Positions 54,985 to 64,000 of a stretch of 64,000 nucleotides of DNA are shown here, piece after piece. The position numbers were made by a program, and so were the translations under genes. Source of the DNA: Paraferrimonas sp. SM1919 (GTDB lineage Bacteria > Pseudomonadota > Gammaproteobacteria > Enterobacterales > Shewanellaceae); contig NZ_WINH01000022.1 in assembly GCF_010993985.1 (NCBI RefSeq), positions 1 to 64,000 on the forward strand, in the 5' to 3' direction. Position 1 is the stretch's first letter. Every line of letters begins with the position of its first letter. The notes beneath the pieces are model-generated. The model did not search any database. It saw only the letters and a program-made list of their open reading frames with translations, and had not been told where the DNA came from.

Positions 54985-57514
54985 CTACATTGTCGACAAC
55001 GACTTTGAGATTGCTTACATTAGCAGATTCAATTTCAAAAAATTCCAATGATTGCGGTCTAGATACTGCATAGCCTTGAATATAATCAATCCCAATCACA
55101 GCTAATTTATCAATAATCTCTTGGCTTTCCACAAATTCTGCGACGGTAGAAATTCCCATTTCAGAACACACATTGTGTATTGAAGAAACAATAGCACTAT
55201 CTTTATTATTTATATGTATATCCCGAATGAATTGACCATCAATCTTAACGTAATCAACCTGCATCTTTTTTAAATAATTAAAACTGGCAAAGCCACTCCC
55301 AAAATCATCTAAAGCTAAGAAAAAGCCATGACTTTTCAATTTCTCTAAGGTATTGCTTGCCTGATATTGGTCCTCGATCACACTGGTTTCGGTCACTTCA
55401 AAACACACAACAGATGCAGGGAAGTCATATTGTGTTTGTGCTTGAATTATTTGCTCTGCTAAGTTAGCTAGTGCCAATGAATTGGCCGATAAGTTTATAG
55501 AAATACAAAGATGTTTCCAATAATGGGGATGCTTAGCTAACCACTTAAAAGACTCCTGTATAATAGCGATATCGATTTTAGCCATCAATTTATAGCGCTC
55601 AGCAGCTGCGATAAACTGACCAGGAGGTAATAACCTATCGTTTTCTTTAATTCTTAATAAGATCTCTAAACGTCTACGCTTATCTTTGCTCGATAAAGGT
55701 GAGATTTCTTGATAGTACAAATGCAGTTTTTGTTGCCCTATCGCGTCTGCAATTCGAATTGCCCAACTTGCTTCATTTTTTTGACGAGTTAAATTATGGT
55801 CTGAATCATCAAAATAGCTTACCTTATTCCCCCCCCTGCTCTTAGATACATTACAAGCAATTTCAGCATCTTTTAAACACTCTAGAGGGTTATCTTCGGC
55901 AGAGATAAAAGTCACCCCAACGGATAAACCAATCTTATATTTGGTGCCATTATGAAGGAGTTCATAGCTTTCGATTTTTTTAGCGCATTTACTGAAAAGG
56001 TTTTCAATTTCCCGTGGTTCTTGATTAGCAATCAATAAAGCAAACTGATCTCCTCGTAATCGCGCGATAGTATCATGCTTAGTGAGAAATGATTTCATTA
56101 ACGTTGCACTGTCTTTTAAGACTCGATCACCGACCTGGTGGCCGCAACTTTCATTAATGATTTTGAATTGCTCAAGGTCAACAAAACATAAAGCATAATG
56201 GCTATCATTATCTAACTTTGTTAGTCGTTGACTAAAACTTTTAGCGTTTAAACAATCCGTTAAATCATCAAGTAAATCTTTTTCCTGTAACTTCTTCTCT
56301 AATGTATATTCTTTTGTAATATCTTTTAGAACTATAATTCCACCCAAGAACTCATGGGTTTCAAAGTTAGGTTGCACAGGGTAAAGCTGCATTTGTACAA
56401 TATGATTATTTAAGTTCCCCTGAACTTGAACTTGATGGGAGAAGTCGCCTCGCCACCATGCATGTAATCGGGAAATCACTTCTTGCTGTAAATCATCACT
56501 TAATAAAGAGTCCAAACGCTGGCCAAGACTGTGGCTTGGGCGCAAATTGAATATTGTTGAAGCTTTATTATTAATAAATTCGATATCACCATTTTTGGCA
56601 ATGACAATAATTGAGTTATCAACATGATTAAGCGCAGTAATACTTCTATAGCGAAGTTCAATCAATTTTTCAGCAATTGTTTTTGTATATTTGGTAATGG
56701 TGGCAACCTCAGTTAAGTTGCCATTGGTTGCCAATGAAGCTTTGTTATTACCTTTTGAAATGTCTTCTAAATAATCAGCTAAATGCTTAATTGGCAGTAA
56801 CACAAACCTGGTTGACCAAAAATTAAATAGCAAGAATACGAGCAAGGGTAAAGTGACACTCATTAACCCATAAAAGAGTTGTTGATCATTGTAATTACCA
56901 GAGATCTTAGCCATGGCGATGACTTCTGAGTTTGTATTAAATGCATTAATACTCAAGATGTCATATTTTTTTTCTTGTGAACCAAGGTTTTGAATAGGGG
57001 TGACAGAGATCGCAAGGTTGGAACTGGCATTGAGTTTTGTTAACAATGGCACTGGTTTATTATAAATGAGAATTCGACCATTATTTAATACCTTCAACCC
57101 CAAAACTTGCCAGTAGCCCCCCTGCTCATGCAAGCCTATGCGGGTAGATATTTCTGCTGCGGTAATCTGAGAGATTAATGCCTTAGCAGCTTTGGGCTGT
57201 TCACTTTTAAGCAATTGAGTAACACTGTAAACTTGATAGCCCGTAGTCATATCAGCACTGCTGATGGAATTGAACCCTTGGGGCCAATTTGCGAATTTAG
57301 TATCATTTAGCTGCTTAGAAAGGGCTTTAATATGCCCTTCAACAAGACTCATTTCCTGTTGGACTGTATCCTCAATAATTTGGACATACTGCCTATTTTG
57401 AGTATGAATGGTATGGTCGAGATATTCACTGTATTTATAAAAACCGGAATAGCTTACCAACATCAGTAATGGCAAACAAACCAACCAAAAAACCAGATTG
57501 TAGCTTTTTAACAT
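54971..57514 (-). CDS. Membrane GGDEF-EAL protein, probable c-di-GMP phosphodiesterase
   Basis: I start at MLKSYNLVFW, where GGAG lies 8 bp upstream, giving 847 residues. Order: membrane helix (7-22), periplasmic sensor (to about 215), helix (216-235), HAMP-like linker, PAS domain (about 295-410), GGDEF domain (415-585) and EAL domain (590-840). The GGDEF motif is RGDQF, so cyclase activity is doubtful. The EAL motif is EIL, but CFEVTET, LDDFGSGFASF, VDYVKIDGQFI and VAEFVES are kept, favouring phosphodiesterase activity. It is the neighbour of hemE, on the same strand. Confidence 0.92.
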   Translation of the reverse strand: MLKSYNLVFWLVCLPLLMLVSYSGFYKYSEYLDHTIHTQNRQYVQIIEDTVQQEMSLVEGHIKALSKQLNDTKFANWPQGFNSISSADMTTGYQVYSVTQLLKSEQPKAAKALISQITAAEISTRIGLHEQGGYWQVLGLKVLNNGRILIYNKPVPLLTKLNASSNLAISVTPIQNLGSQEKKYDILSINAFNTNSEVIAMAKISGNYNDQQLFYGLMSVTLPLLVFLLFNFWSTRFVLLPIKHLADYLEDISKGNNKASLATNGNLTEVATITKYTKTIAEKLIELRYRSITALNHVDNSIIVIAKNGDIEFINNKASTIFNLRPSHSLGQRLDSLLSDDLQQEVISRLHAWWRGDFSHQVQVQGNLNNHIVQMQLYPVQPNFETHEFLGGIIVLKDITKEYTLEKKLQEKDLLDDLTDCLNAKSFSQRLTKLDNDSHYALCFVDLEQFKIINESCGHQVGDRVLKDSATLMKSFLTKHDTIARLRGDQFALLIANQEPREIENLFSKCAKKIESYELLHNGTKYKIGLSVGVTFISAEDNPLECLKDAEIACNVSKSRGGNKVSYFDDSDHNLTRQKNEASWAIRIADAIGQQKLHLYYQEISPLSSKDKRRRLEILLRIKENDRLLPPGQFIAAAERYKLMAKIDIAIIQESFKWLAKHPHYWKHLCISINLSANSLALANLAEQIIQAQTQYDFPASVVCFEVTETSVIEDQYQASNTLEKLKSHGFFLALDDFGSGFASFNYLKKMQVDYVKIDGQFIRDIHINNKDSAIVSSIHNVCSEMGISTVAEFVESQEIIDKLAVIGIDYIQGYAVSRPQSLEFFEIESANVSNLKVVVDNVEAAL

Positions 57515-57611
57515 TCTCTGCGCTCCAATCGCAACAACCATCAAAATGAATGCTTTTTAATCTCTCTAACATACCCGAGCTTCTATAAAAATCAAAGACC
57601 TATTTACAAAA

Positions 57612-57633
57612 AAGGTCGCCAAATGGCGACCTT
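57612..57633 (-). terminator. Terminator of hemE
   Basis: AAGGTCGCC and GGCGACCTT form a stem around AAAT. On the minus strand the stem is followed by TTTTTT, 16 bp beyond the hemE stop. Confidence 0.9.
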
Positions 57634-57648
57634 ATTAATTGTGAGTAT

Positions 57649-58713
57649 TTACTTATGATATTTTACTGAGCGCTCATTCACCGCTTTGATAAAGGCTCCT
57701 GCATGCTCAGGATCGACATGCTGATGAATACCATGGCCTAGGTTAAATACATGACCAGTTCCCTGACCATAAGAAGCCAGTATGCTTTCAACTTCCTGCT
57801 CAATTCTTTCTGGTGAAGCATATAGCATACTTGGATCCATGTTACCTTGTAAGGCAACTTTATCTCCTACACGACGACGAGCATCACCAATATCAACCGT
57901 CCAATCTAAACCTAATGCGTCACAGCCAGTCTCAGCCATCGCCTCTAACCATAAGCCACCGCCCTTAGTAAACAAAGTTACTGGTACCTTGCGACCATCG
58001 GCAAAACGAGTTAAGCCATCAACGATTTTTTGCATGTAGCGTAAAGAGAATTCACGATAAGCGCTATGGGAAAGAGCGCCACCCCAGGAATCAAAAATCA
58101 TTAACGATTGAGCGCCGGCAGCAACCTGCGCATTAAGGTAAGAAGTCACCGAATCAGCTAACTTATCCAATAACAAATGTAACGCTTGAGGCTCTGCATA
58201 CATCATGCGTTTGATTTTTTCGAAAGTCTTAGAAGAGCCACCTTCAACCATGTAAGTAGCTAACGTCCAAGGAGAACCTGAAAAGCCAATTAAAGGTACT
58301 TCACCATTTAATTCTTTACGAATAGTTCTTACGGCATTCATTACATAGCCTAGCTCCAGTTCCGGATCTGGCACAGCTAATTTCTGAATTTTGGCCATAG
58401 AGTCAGCGGTTTCGGTAAACTTAGGACCTTCTCCAGCCTCAAAATACAAGCCTAACCCCATAGCATCTGGGATTGTCAAAATATCAGAGAATAGAATTGC
58501 AGCATCCAGATCATAACGGCGCAATGGCTGTAATGTTACTTCACATGCTAGTTCCGCATTTTTGCATAATGACATAAAGTCTCCAGCTTGAGCGCGTGTA
58601 GCCCTATACTCTGGAAGATAGCGACCAGCTTGACGCATCATCCACACTGGAGTTCTATCTACCGGCTCTTTTAATAGTGCACGCAAGTAGCGATCATTTT
58701 TAAGTTCTGTCAT
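57649..58713 (-). CDS. hemE: Uroporphyrinogen decarboxylase
   Basis: HemE converts uroporphyrinogen III to coproporphyrinogen III in heme synthesis. The start is the ATG of [37 protein letters not shown], giving 354 residues as in E. coli. An in-frame extension to 58788 is not conserved. Signatures include [17 protein letters not shown] and [19 protein letters not shown]. It is divergent from rsd. Confidence 0.98.
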   Translation of the reverse strand: MTELKNDRYLRALLKEPVDRTPVWMMRQAGRYLPEYRATRAQAGDFMSLCKNAELACEVTLQPLRRYDLDAAILFSDILTIPDAMGLGLYFEAGEGPKFTETADSMAKIQKLAVPDPELELGYVMNAVRTIRKELNGEVPLIGFSGSPWTLATYMVEGGSSKTFEKIKRMMYAEPQALHLLLDKLADSVTSYLNAQVAAGAQSLMIFDSWGGALSHSAYREFSLRYMQKIVDGLTRFADGRKVPVTLFTKGGGLWLEAMAETGCDALGLDWTVDIGDARRRVGDKVALQGNMDPSMLYASPERIEQEVESILASYGQGTGHVFNLGHGIHQHVDPEHAGAFIKAVNERSVKYHK

Positions 58714-58932
58714 TACAGCTTTCCCAAAGACTATACATTGTAATTTTTCGTGAAGTGTACCACTTTTAACCATAAATAGCGTTAACAATGTAGGGCTAAT
58801 AGCTCATATTTTCATAGACTATATTTCCATTTTAGCAAGTGAGTTTGAATCACTTTTATGCAATTATAATGCTTGATTCCTTGCTCAAATTGCATAATCT
58901 ATACATAACGATAAGTCTGGTAGGAAAATGTC

Positions 58933-59397
58933 ATGCTCAATAAATTAGCTCAAGCTAAAGCCAAATGGGGGGGGTCCAATACTCTCATTGATCATTGGTT
59001 ACAACATCGAAGTGAATTACTTACCAGTTACTGTGAACTTGCAGGAATTCCTCCGTTTGAAAAGCATGATGCTCTTCCTCCTATCGAGAAAATAAAAGAA
59101 TTCAGTAACTTATTAGTTGACTATGTCTCAGAAGGTCATTTTGAAGTTTATCAGCAACTTGCTAAAGCTTACGAGCAACTTGGGGCTCAAGTCAAAGAGC
59201 ATGCAGATCAGCTTATAGAACAAATTAATCCCACTACAGACATGGCCTTAGCATTTAATGATCATTACGCTAACTGTAAGTCCGCTGAAGAGTACCAAGG
59301 TATCGATTTAGCGTTGTCAAAATTAGGTGAAGCTTTAGAACTTAGGTTCGAAATCGAAGATGCTCTGATTGATATCCTAGCTTCAATTGCAGCCTAA
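58933..59397 (+). CDS. rsd: Anti-sigma-70 factor Rsd
   Basis: Rsd binds sigma-70 region 4 in stationary phase and frees core polymerase for other sigma factors. The 154-residue helical protein resembles E. coli Rsd and Pseudomonas AlgQ: WGGSNTLIDHWLQHRSELLTSYCELAG, FSNLLVDYVSEGHFEVYQQL and a helical C-terminal end. The link to hemE is conserved in E. coli (rsd-nudC-hemE). GGTAGGAAAATGTC marks the start. Confidence 0.93.
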   Translation: MLNKLAQAKAKWGGSNTLIDHWLQHRSELLTSYCELAGIPPFEKHDALPPIEKIKEFSNLLVDYVSEGHFEVYQQLAKAYEQLGAQVKEHADQLIEQINPTTDMALAFNDHYANCKSAEEYQGIDLALSKLGEALELRFEIEDALIDILASIAA

Positions 59398-59860
59398 GAA
59401 TTCAATTGCGATAGCCGCTTTCTGGTATCTGATTTTCATTTATCTTTATAATGGTTGTAATGTTATAGGTTCATTTTTAAATGAACTTAATATTCAAGCT
59501 ATCCTTCCCACTGCTCTCTTAACTACAATTCTAGAACAGGTAACTATCTGTGCAGGTGTGACTTCATCGCTAAACAAGCCTACCGCTGCGACCAAGCAGT
59601 ATCTATAGCCGGCAAAAAAAGTATGCATTTGTTCAATTGCTGCTTAAATTGGTGTGCTTAGGATAGTGCAGCGCCCCATACTCAAGATAATGATGCAATT
59701 GTGCCGCTTTCAGATTCACTTTTGTGCTTAATGCGATTAAATTACCAGCCCATTATCAAAACTAATCCTCTACATTGATAAGCGCTACAAAGTAAGCTAA
59801 GCGACCTGACAATGATTTTCTGGCAACAGTGACAAAAAGTAAGAATTATCTTAATAAAAA
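59398..59860. other. Gene-free stretch between rsd and acnB
   Basis: About 460 bp without a supported gene. A possible 73-codon frame starting inside rsd lacks a ribosome-binding site and family similarity, and I leave it out. Only the acnB terminator at the right end is clear. Confidence 0.5.
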
Positions 59861-59891
59861 AATGCCAGTCAGCGATTAACTGACTGGCATT
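59861..59891 (-). terminator. Terminator of acnB
   Basis: AATGCCAGTCAG and CTGACTGGCATT form a perfect 12-bp stem, followed on the minus strand by a run of Ts. It lies about 40 bp beyond acnB. Confidence 0.93.
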
Positions 59892-59931
59892 ATACCATTT
59901 ACCATGTTTTGATTATCTAATCAGAACTTGC

Positions 59932-62529
59932 TTATACGGCTGATTGGAAAATCACTTCTGCAGCTTTTTTGGTGTAGCTTGCCATCTGATCGAAGTTTAG
60001 GTAACGGTAGGTATCCGCTGCGGTAGCTTCAATCTTAGCGGCGTACTCTTGGTACTCGGCAGGTGAAGGCAAACGACCTAAAATCGATGCTACAGCTGCA
60101 AGCTCAGCAGAGGCCAAGAATACATTAGCACCAGTACCTAAGCGATTCGGGAAGTTACGAGTAGAGGTTGATACCACTGTTGCCTTATCGGCAACACGGG
60201 CTTGGTTACCCATACACAGTGAACATCCAGGAGTTTCGATACGAGCACCAACACGGCCATAAATACCATAGTAACCTTCTTCGGTTAGCTGGTCTTTATC
60301 CATTTTCGTTGGCGGCGCAACCCATAAACGAGTTGGCAACGCACCTTTGTGCTCATCGAGCAGCTTACCCGCGGCACGGAAATGACCAATGTTGGTCATA
60401 CAAGAACCAATAAATACTTCATCGATCTTCTCGCCCGCTACCTCAGATAAGGTACGAGCATCATCTGGATCGTTTGGCGCACATAGAATTGGCTCTTTAA
60501 TGTCCGCTAGATCAATCTCAATCACTTCTGCGTACTCAGCATCAGAATCAGCTTGCATTAGTTCTGGCTTCGCTAACCACTCTTCCATCGCTGTAATGCG
60601 ACGTTCGATAGTACGACGATCACCGTAACCTTCAGCGATCATCCACTTAAGCATAACGATGTTTGAGTTTAGGTACTCACGGATTGGCGCTTCGTCTAGC
60701 TTGATTGTACAACCAGCTGCAGAACGTTCTGCAGATGCATCAGACAGCTCGAATGCTTGCTCAACGGTTAGTGTTTCTAGACCTTCAATCTCTAGGATAC
60801 GACCTGAGAATGCGTTGATCTTACCCGCTTTAGCAACAGTCAGTAGACCTTGCTTGATAGCCGCGTGAGGGATGGCGTGTACTAGGTCACGTAGAGTGAT
60901 ACCTGGCTGCATTTCACCTTTAAAGCGAACTAGGATTGATTCAGGCATATCCAGCGGCATAACACCGGTAGCAGCAGCAAAAGCGACTAGGCCAGAACCT
61001 GCTGGGAATGAAATACCTAGTGGGAAACGAGTGTGCGAGTCACCACCAGTACCAACGGTATCAGGCAGTAGCATACGGTTTAGCCAAGAGTGAATAACAC
61101 CGTCACCTGGGCGAAGTGATACACCGCCACGGTTCATGATGAAATCAGGTAGGGTGTGATGCGTGTTTACGTCAATTGGCTTCGGATAAGCCGAAGTGTG
61201 GCAGAACGACTGCATCGTTAGGTCTGCACTAAAGCCAAGACAGGCAAGGTCTTTTAGTTCGTCACGGGTCATAGGACCGGTAGTATCTTGTGAACCTACG
61301 GTAGTCATCTTAGGCTCACAGTATTGGCCTGGACGAATACCCGCTACGCCACATGCTTTACCCACCATTTTCTGGGCAAGAGTGTAACCTTTACCCGTGT
61401 CAGCCACGTCTGCAGGTAGCTTGAATACGTCAGTAGCACCTAGCCCTAAAGCAGTACGAGCACGGTCAGTTAGACCACGACCAATAATTAGTGGAATACG
61501 ACCGCCAGCACGAACTTCGTCTAACAACACTTCAGTTTTCAGTTCGAACTCAGAGATCACTTCGTCAGTACCGTGGCGCTTAACCACACCTTGGTATGGG
61601 TAAACGTCAATTACATCGCCCATCGCCATTTTTTCAACTGGCATTTCGATTGGTAGGGCACCCGCATCTTCCATAGTATTGAAGAAGATAGGTGCAATCT
61701 TGCCACCAAAACAGAAACCGCCAGCACGCTTGTTAGGTACATAAGGGATATCATCGCCCATGAACCAAAGCACTGAGTTAGTCGCTGATTTACGTGAAGA
61801 ACCGGTACCTACTACGTCACCAACGTAAACAAGTGGGTGGCCTTGTGCTTTTAGGCTTTCAATAGTCTTAATTGGACCGATTTCACCCGCTACTTCTGGC
61901 TCGATGCCGTCACGCGCGTTTTTCAACATTGCTAGCGCGTGTAGTGGGATATCAGGACGTGACCATGCATCAGGTGCAGGGGACAGGTCATCAGTGTTAG
62001 TTTCACCAGTAACCTTGAATACCGTTAGAGTAATTTTCTCATCTAGTTTTGCTTTCGCTTCAAACCACTCGGCGTTTGCCCAAGACTCGATAACTTGCTT
62101 AGCAAAAGCATTACCGGCTTTCATTTTCTCTTCTACGTCGTAGAAAGAATCAAACATTAATAGAGTGTGCGACAATTGCTTAGCTGCGATTGGCGCTAGT
62201 GCCTCATTGTCTAGCAGTGCAATTAGTGATTCAATATTGTAACCACCTTGCATAGTACCAAGCAGCTCTACAGCGCGCTCAGCAGATAAAATTGGAGAAG
62301 TTGCTTCACCGTTAGCAACGGCCGCTAGGAAACCTGCTTTGACGTATGCCGCTTCATCAACACCCGGTGGAATACGGTTTTCAAGTAGGTCTAAAATTAC
62401 TTCTTCTTCACCAGCGATAGGTGCTTTAACAAGTTCGATTAATTCAGATACTTGTTGAGCATTTAATGGCTGTGGAACGATCCCTTGTTGTGCACGTTCT
62501 GCAACGTGTGCGCGATAAGCTTCTAACAC
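59932..62529 (-). CDS. acnB: Aconitate hydratase B
   Basis: AcnB isomerises citrate to isocitrate in the TCA cycle. The 865-residue protein, the same length as E. coli AcnB, has the B-type N-terminal HEAT-like domain ([22 protein letters not shown]), then the swivel and catalytic domains. Iron-sulfur ligands are in [16 protein letters not shown] and [14 protein letters not shown], with a further Cys in the catalytic region. It is monocistronic, with 250 bp of upstream sequence before the patatin-like gene in which no regulator site was recognised. Confidence 0.98.
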   Translation of the reverse strand: MLEAYRAHVAERAQQGIVPQPLNAQQVSELIELVKAPIAGEEEVILDLLENRIPPGVDEAAYVKAGFLAAVANGEATSPILSAERAVELLGTMQGGYNIESLIALLDNEALAPIAAKQLSHTLLMFDSFYDVEEKMKAGNAFAKQVIESWANAEWFEAKAKLDEKITLTVFKVTGETNTDDLSPAPDAWSRPDIPLHALAMLKNARDGIEPEVAGEIGPIKTIESLKAQGHPLVYVGDVVGTGSSRKSATNSVLWFMGDDIPYVPNKRAGGFCFGGKIAPIFFNTMEDAGALPIEMPVEKMAMGDVIDVYPYQGVVKRHGTDEVISEFELKTEVLLDEVRAGGRIPLIIGRGLTDRARTALGLGATDVFKLPADVADTGKGYTLAQKMVGKACGVAGIRPGQYCEPKMTTVGSQDTTGPMTRDELKDLACLGFSADLTMQSFCHTSAYPKPIDVNTHHTLPDFIMNRGGVSLRPGDGVIHSWLNRMLLPDTVGTGGDSHTRFPLGISFPAGSGLVAFAAATGVMPLDMPESILVRFKGEMQPGITLRDLVHAIPHAAIKQGLLTVAKAGKINAFSGRILEIEGLETLTVEQAFELSDASAERSAAGCTIKLDEAPIREYLNSNIVMLKWMIAEGYGDRRTIERRITAMEEWLAKPELMQADSDAEYAEVIEIDLADIKEPILCAPNDPDDARTLSEVAGEKIDEVFIGSCMTNIGHFRAAGKLLDEHKGALPTRLWVAPPTKMDKDQLTEEGYYGIYGRVGARIETPGCSLCMGNQARVADKATVVSTSTRNFPNRLGTGANVFLASAELAAVASILGRLPSPAEYQEYAAKIEATAADTYRYLNFDQMASYTKKAAEVIFQSAV

Positions 62530-62778
62530 AGTTTTTTCCTCATTATTTAAATAGGCTTACAGCCAAGCTGCAATTCCCTTTGGTTCTGTATCTTAGGCTT
62601 GTGGGGATACATTGTTTTAGGTGCTATTTTTAGCAACTTGCAATCATTATTGTTAACTATTGCCCCAACTCTTACGGCCTAAGCTTAGGGGCAAATAGTA
62701 TAATTGAACCGTTAAAAGAATTGAACCAATTCACACGATAAGTTAACAAAATTTGTGTTCGTTAATTATTGCTGAGAT

Positions 62779-64000
62779 TTAAAACTGTTTACCCAAATAT
62801 AAATAAAAAGCCCTATCTCCAGTGTCTGCTGCCCCAAAGGCTAAAGCTACTGGCCCTAAGGCTGTATCACTTCCTAAATAAAGGCTACTCGCATAAATTA
62901 AATCATCAGTCCGCCAGGGCTTATTTAATTGCCAAAGCATGCCACTTTCTGCTGATACCCCCAAATATAACGGCATCTGTTTTAACCCTAGGGTATCCTT
63001 TCCTAAATCATATTGATAAATGACAGCAGCATAAACCTTATTGGGTGCAGCGTAAGCATTGCGAGTAAACCCGGAAAGTCGTAAAAATCCACCTAGATCA
63101 GCATAATCACTTGTGAGTTGCGTTGTCGTGTCTGAATATGAACGCGAATAACTCACCTTAGCAACAAGTGCATGGTTGTTTATGCTGACCGCTCGCTTCC
63201 AATCTACATCAAGTTGCCAAATATTTTGTCTCAAAGCAGTAGCATAAGGCCGAGATAAGTTTTCTTTTTTGCCTGTTAATTTAATGTGCCACTTACGCCC
63301 TTCGGTAGGAAAGTTCAAACTGTTTAAATTATCATAATCAAATAACAACCATCCCCCTAAGGAGTTGAAGTCCCACCTTTGTTGTAATAGGGTTTCAGGT
63401 TGCTCATACACACCATTTTGCCAACTAAACCCCAAACTTAATTGACTATTTTGACTGAATTTAACCCCAATACTGGTGTCGATTTGGGCTAAATACTTGT
63501 CGACTTCTAAACCAGTAAAGCCCTCATCAGATTGCAAAATATTTTGCCGCTTTCGATTTAAAGTGGCTGAAGACAAGCTAAACCAATTTCGAAAGCTATT
63601 AAGGGGTTGATAAAAACTACTGATTAAATGCCGATCTTGACCAACTCTTAAAATGTTACGCCACTCTGCACCATTTTGATTCAATTCAGTTAATGTATAG
63701 GCGAGATCTAATTCAAGGGTGGCGGGGTTATCAAAACTGGATTCTGCACTTAAGCCTATATCAATATAATTCGGCCCCCATTCTTTCTCATAGGTGCGAA
63801 AGCCTAGCTGACAAGAGTCAATAAAATACGCTTCTACTTTCTGGAAGCGATTTAAACTGTATAACATATTGATGGCTGCAGTCACTTGCTCATTAGTCAC
63901 TTCCTTTGCAATTGTTAGCCCAGATGTTGCCAACAAAAGTTCATCCGGTAATGGATTGTGCCCATATTGCTCAAACTTAACTGCACATAAAATTGGTTGT
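62779..64000 (-). CDS. C-terminal part of PlpD-like patatin outer-membrane protein (partial)
   Basis: The frame is open to the right edge, so the 406 residues seen are the C-terminal part of a longer protein. They contain a POTRA-like segment (VKFEQYGHNPLPDELLLATSGL, ATSGLTIAKEVTNEQVTAAI, LNRFQKVEAYF). A beta-barrel opens with KEWGPNYIDIGLSAESSF and GAEWRNILRVGQDRHLISSFYQPL and ends with FYLYLGKQF, a terminal Phe typical of BAM-inserted barrels. This layout matches the C-terminal half of PlpD-type patatin phospholipases. The N-terminal patatin domain would lie outside the window, so the lipase part is inferred. Confidence 0.82.
   Translation of the reverse strand, partial: QPILCAVKFEQYGHNPLPDELLLATSGLTIAKEVTNEQVTAAINMLYSLNRFQKVEAYFIDSCQLGFRTYEKEWGPNYIDIGLSAESSFDNPATLELDLAYTLTELNQNGAEWRNILRVGQDRHLISSFYQPLNSFRNWFSLSSATLNRKRQNILQSDEGFTGLEVDKYLAQIDTSIGVKFSQNSQLSLGFSWQNGVYEQPETLLQQRWDFNSLGGWLLFDYDNLNSLNFPTEGRKWHIKLTGKKENLSRPYATALRQNIWQLDVDWKRAVSINNHALVAKVSYSRSYSDTTTQLTSDYADLGGFLRLSGFTRNAYAAPNKVYAAVIYQYDLGKDTLGLKQMPLYLGVSAESGMLWQLNKPWRTDDLIYASSLYLGSDTALGPVALAFGAADTGDRAFYLYLGKQF

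Noticed and set aside
58714..58788. Longer HemE start
   Set aside because: The extra 25 residues do not fit the family. The internal ATG gives exactly the E. coli length.
59387..59608. 73-codon frame overlapping the rsd end
   Set aside because: There is no ribosome-binding site, no recognisable family, and only a weak hydrophobic stretch.

Overview
The window looks like chromosome from a marine gammaproteobacterium of the Shewanella group (order Alteromonadales). This rests on protein similarity and gene order: aroF-tyrA beside pheA, the rpsP-rimM-trmD-rplS block, rpoE-rseABC-lepA-lepB-rnc-era-recO-pdxJ-acpS, rppH-mutH, purH-purD next to a ZntR-like regulator with an SO_0444-type permease, and hemE-rsd-acnB. 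By eye the sequence is moderately AT-rich. No rRNA, tRNA, CRISPR array or complete insertion sequence was seen.

Bases 1 to about 10,500 are accessory in character. The left edge holds an integron-type attC site and a cassette-like gene. These are followed by small hypothetical genes, a pair of 132-bp diverged repeats, three copies of a 14-mer, a relic of a duplicated gene, an isolated GH89 alpha-N-acetylglucosaminidase lipoprotein, a rhamnose-mutarotase-like gene, and a large XRE-type regulator with a tandem operator-like repeat at its start codon.

From about 10,700 to 18,400 lies the ribosome hibernation factor raiA, two stand-alone enzymes, and the aromatic amino acid genes pheA (+) and aroF-tyrA (-). 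PheA carries a C-terminal extension of about 240 residues that reads as a degenerate DAHP synthase. The pheA/tyrA gap contains two octamer minisatellites, a strong terminator and a MITE-like palindromic element.

From 18,700 to 44,500 the genes are housekeeping and mostly on the minus strand: translation and tRNA modification, SRP, the sigma-E envelope-stress operon, protein export and RNA processing, SdhE, Na+/H+ antiport, and rppH-ptsP-TSUP-lgt-thyA. Between rppH and mutH (44,540-45,140) is the most striking non-coding region. It has five sites matching the DnaA-box consensus TTATNCACA, an IHF-like site, and six GATC sites in 57 bp, and it resembles the E. coli DARS2 locus near mutH.

From 45,100 to the end are mutH, a class III cyclase with a substituted metal residue, oxyR divergent from a 2-Cys peroxiredoxin gene, a metal-efflux permease under a ZntR-like regulator with a 20-bp-spacer promoter, purHD, a GGDEF-EAL protein, hemE, rsd, acnB, and the C-terminal part of a PlpD-like outer-membrane patatin protein cut by the window edge.
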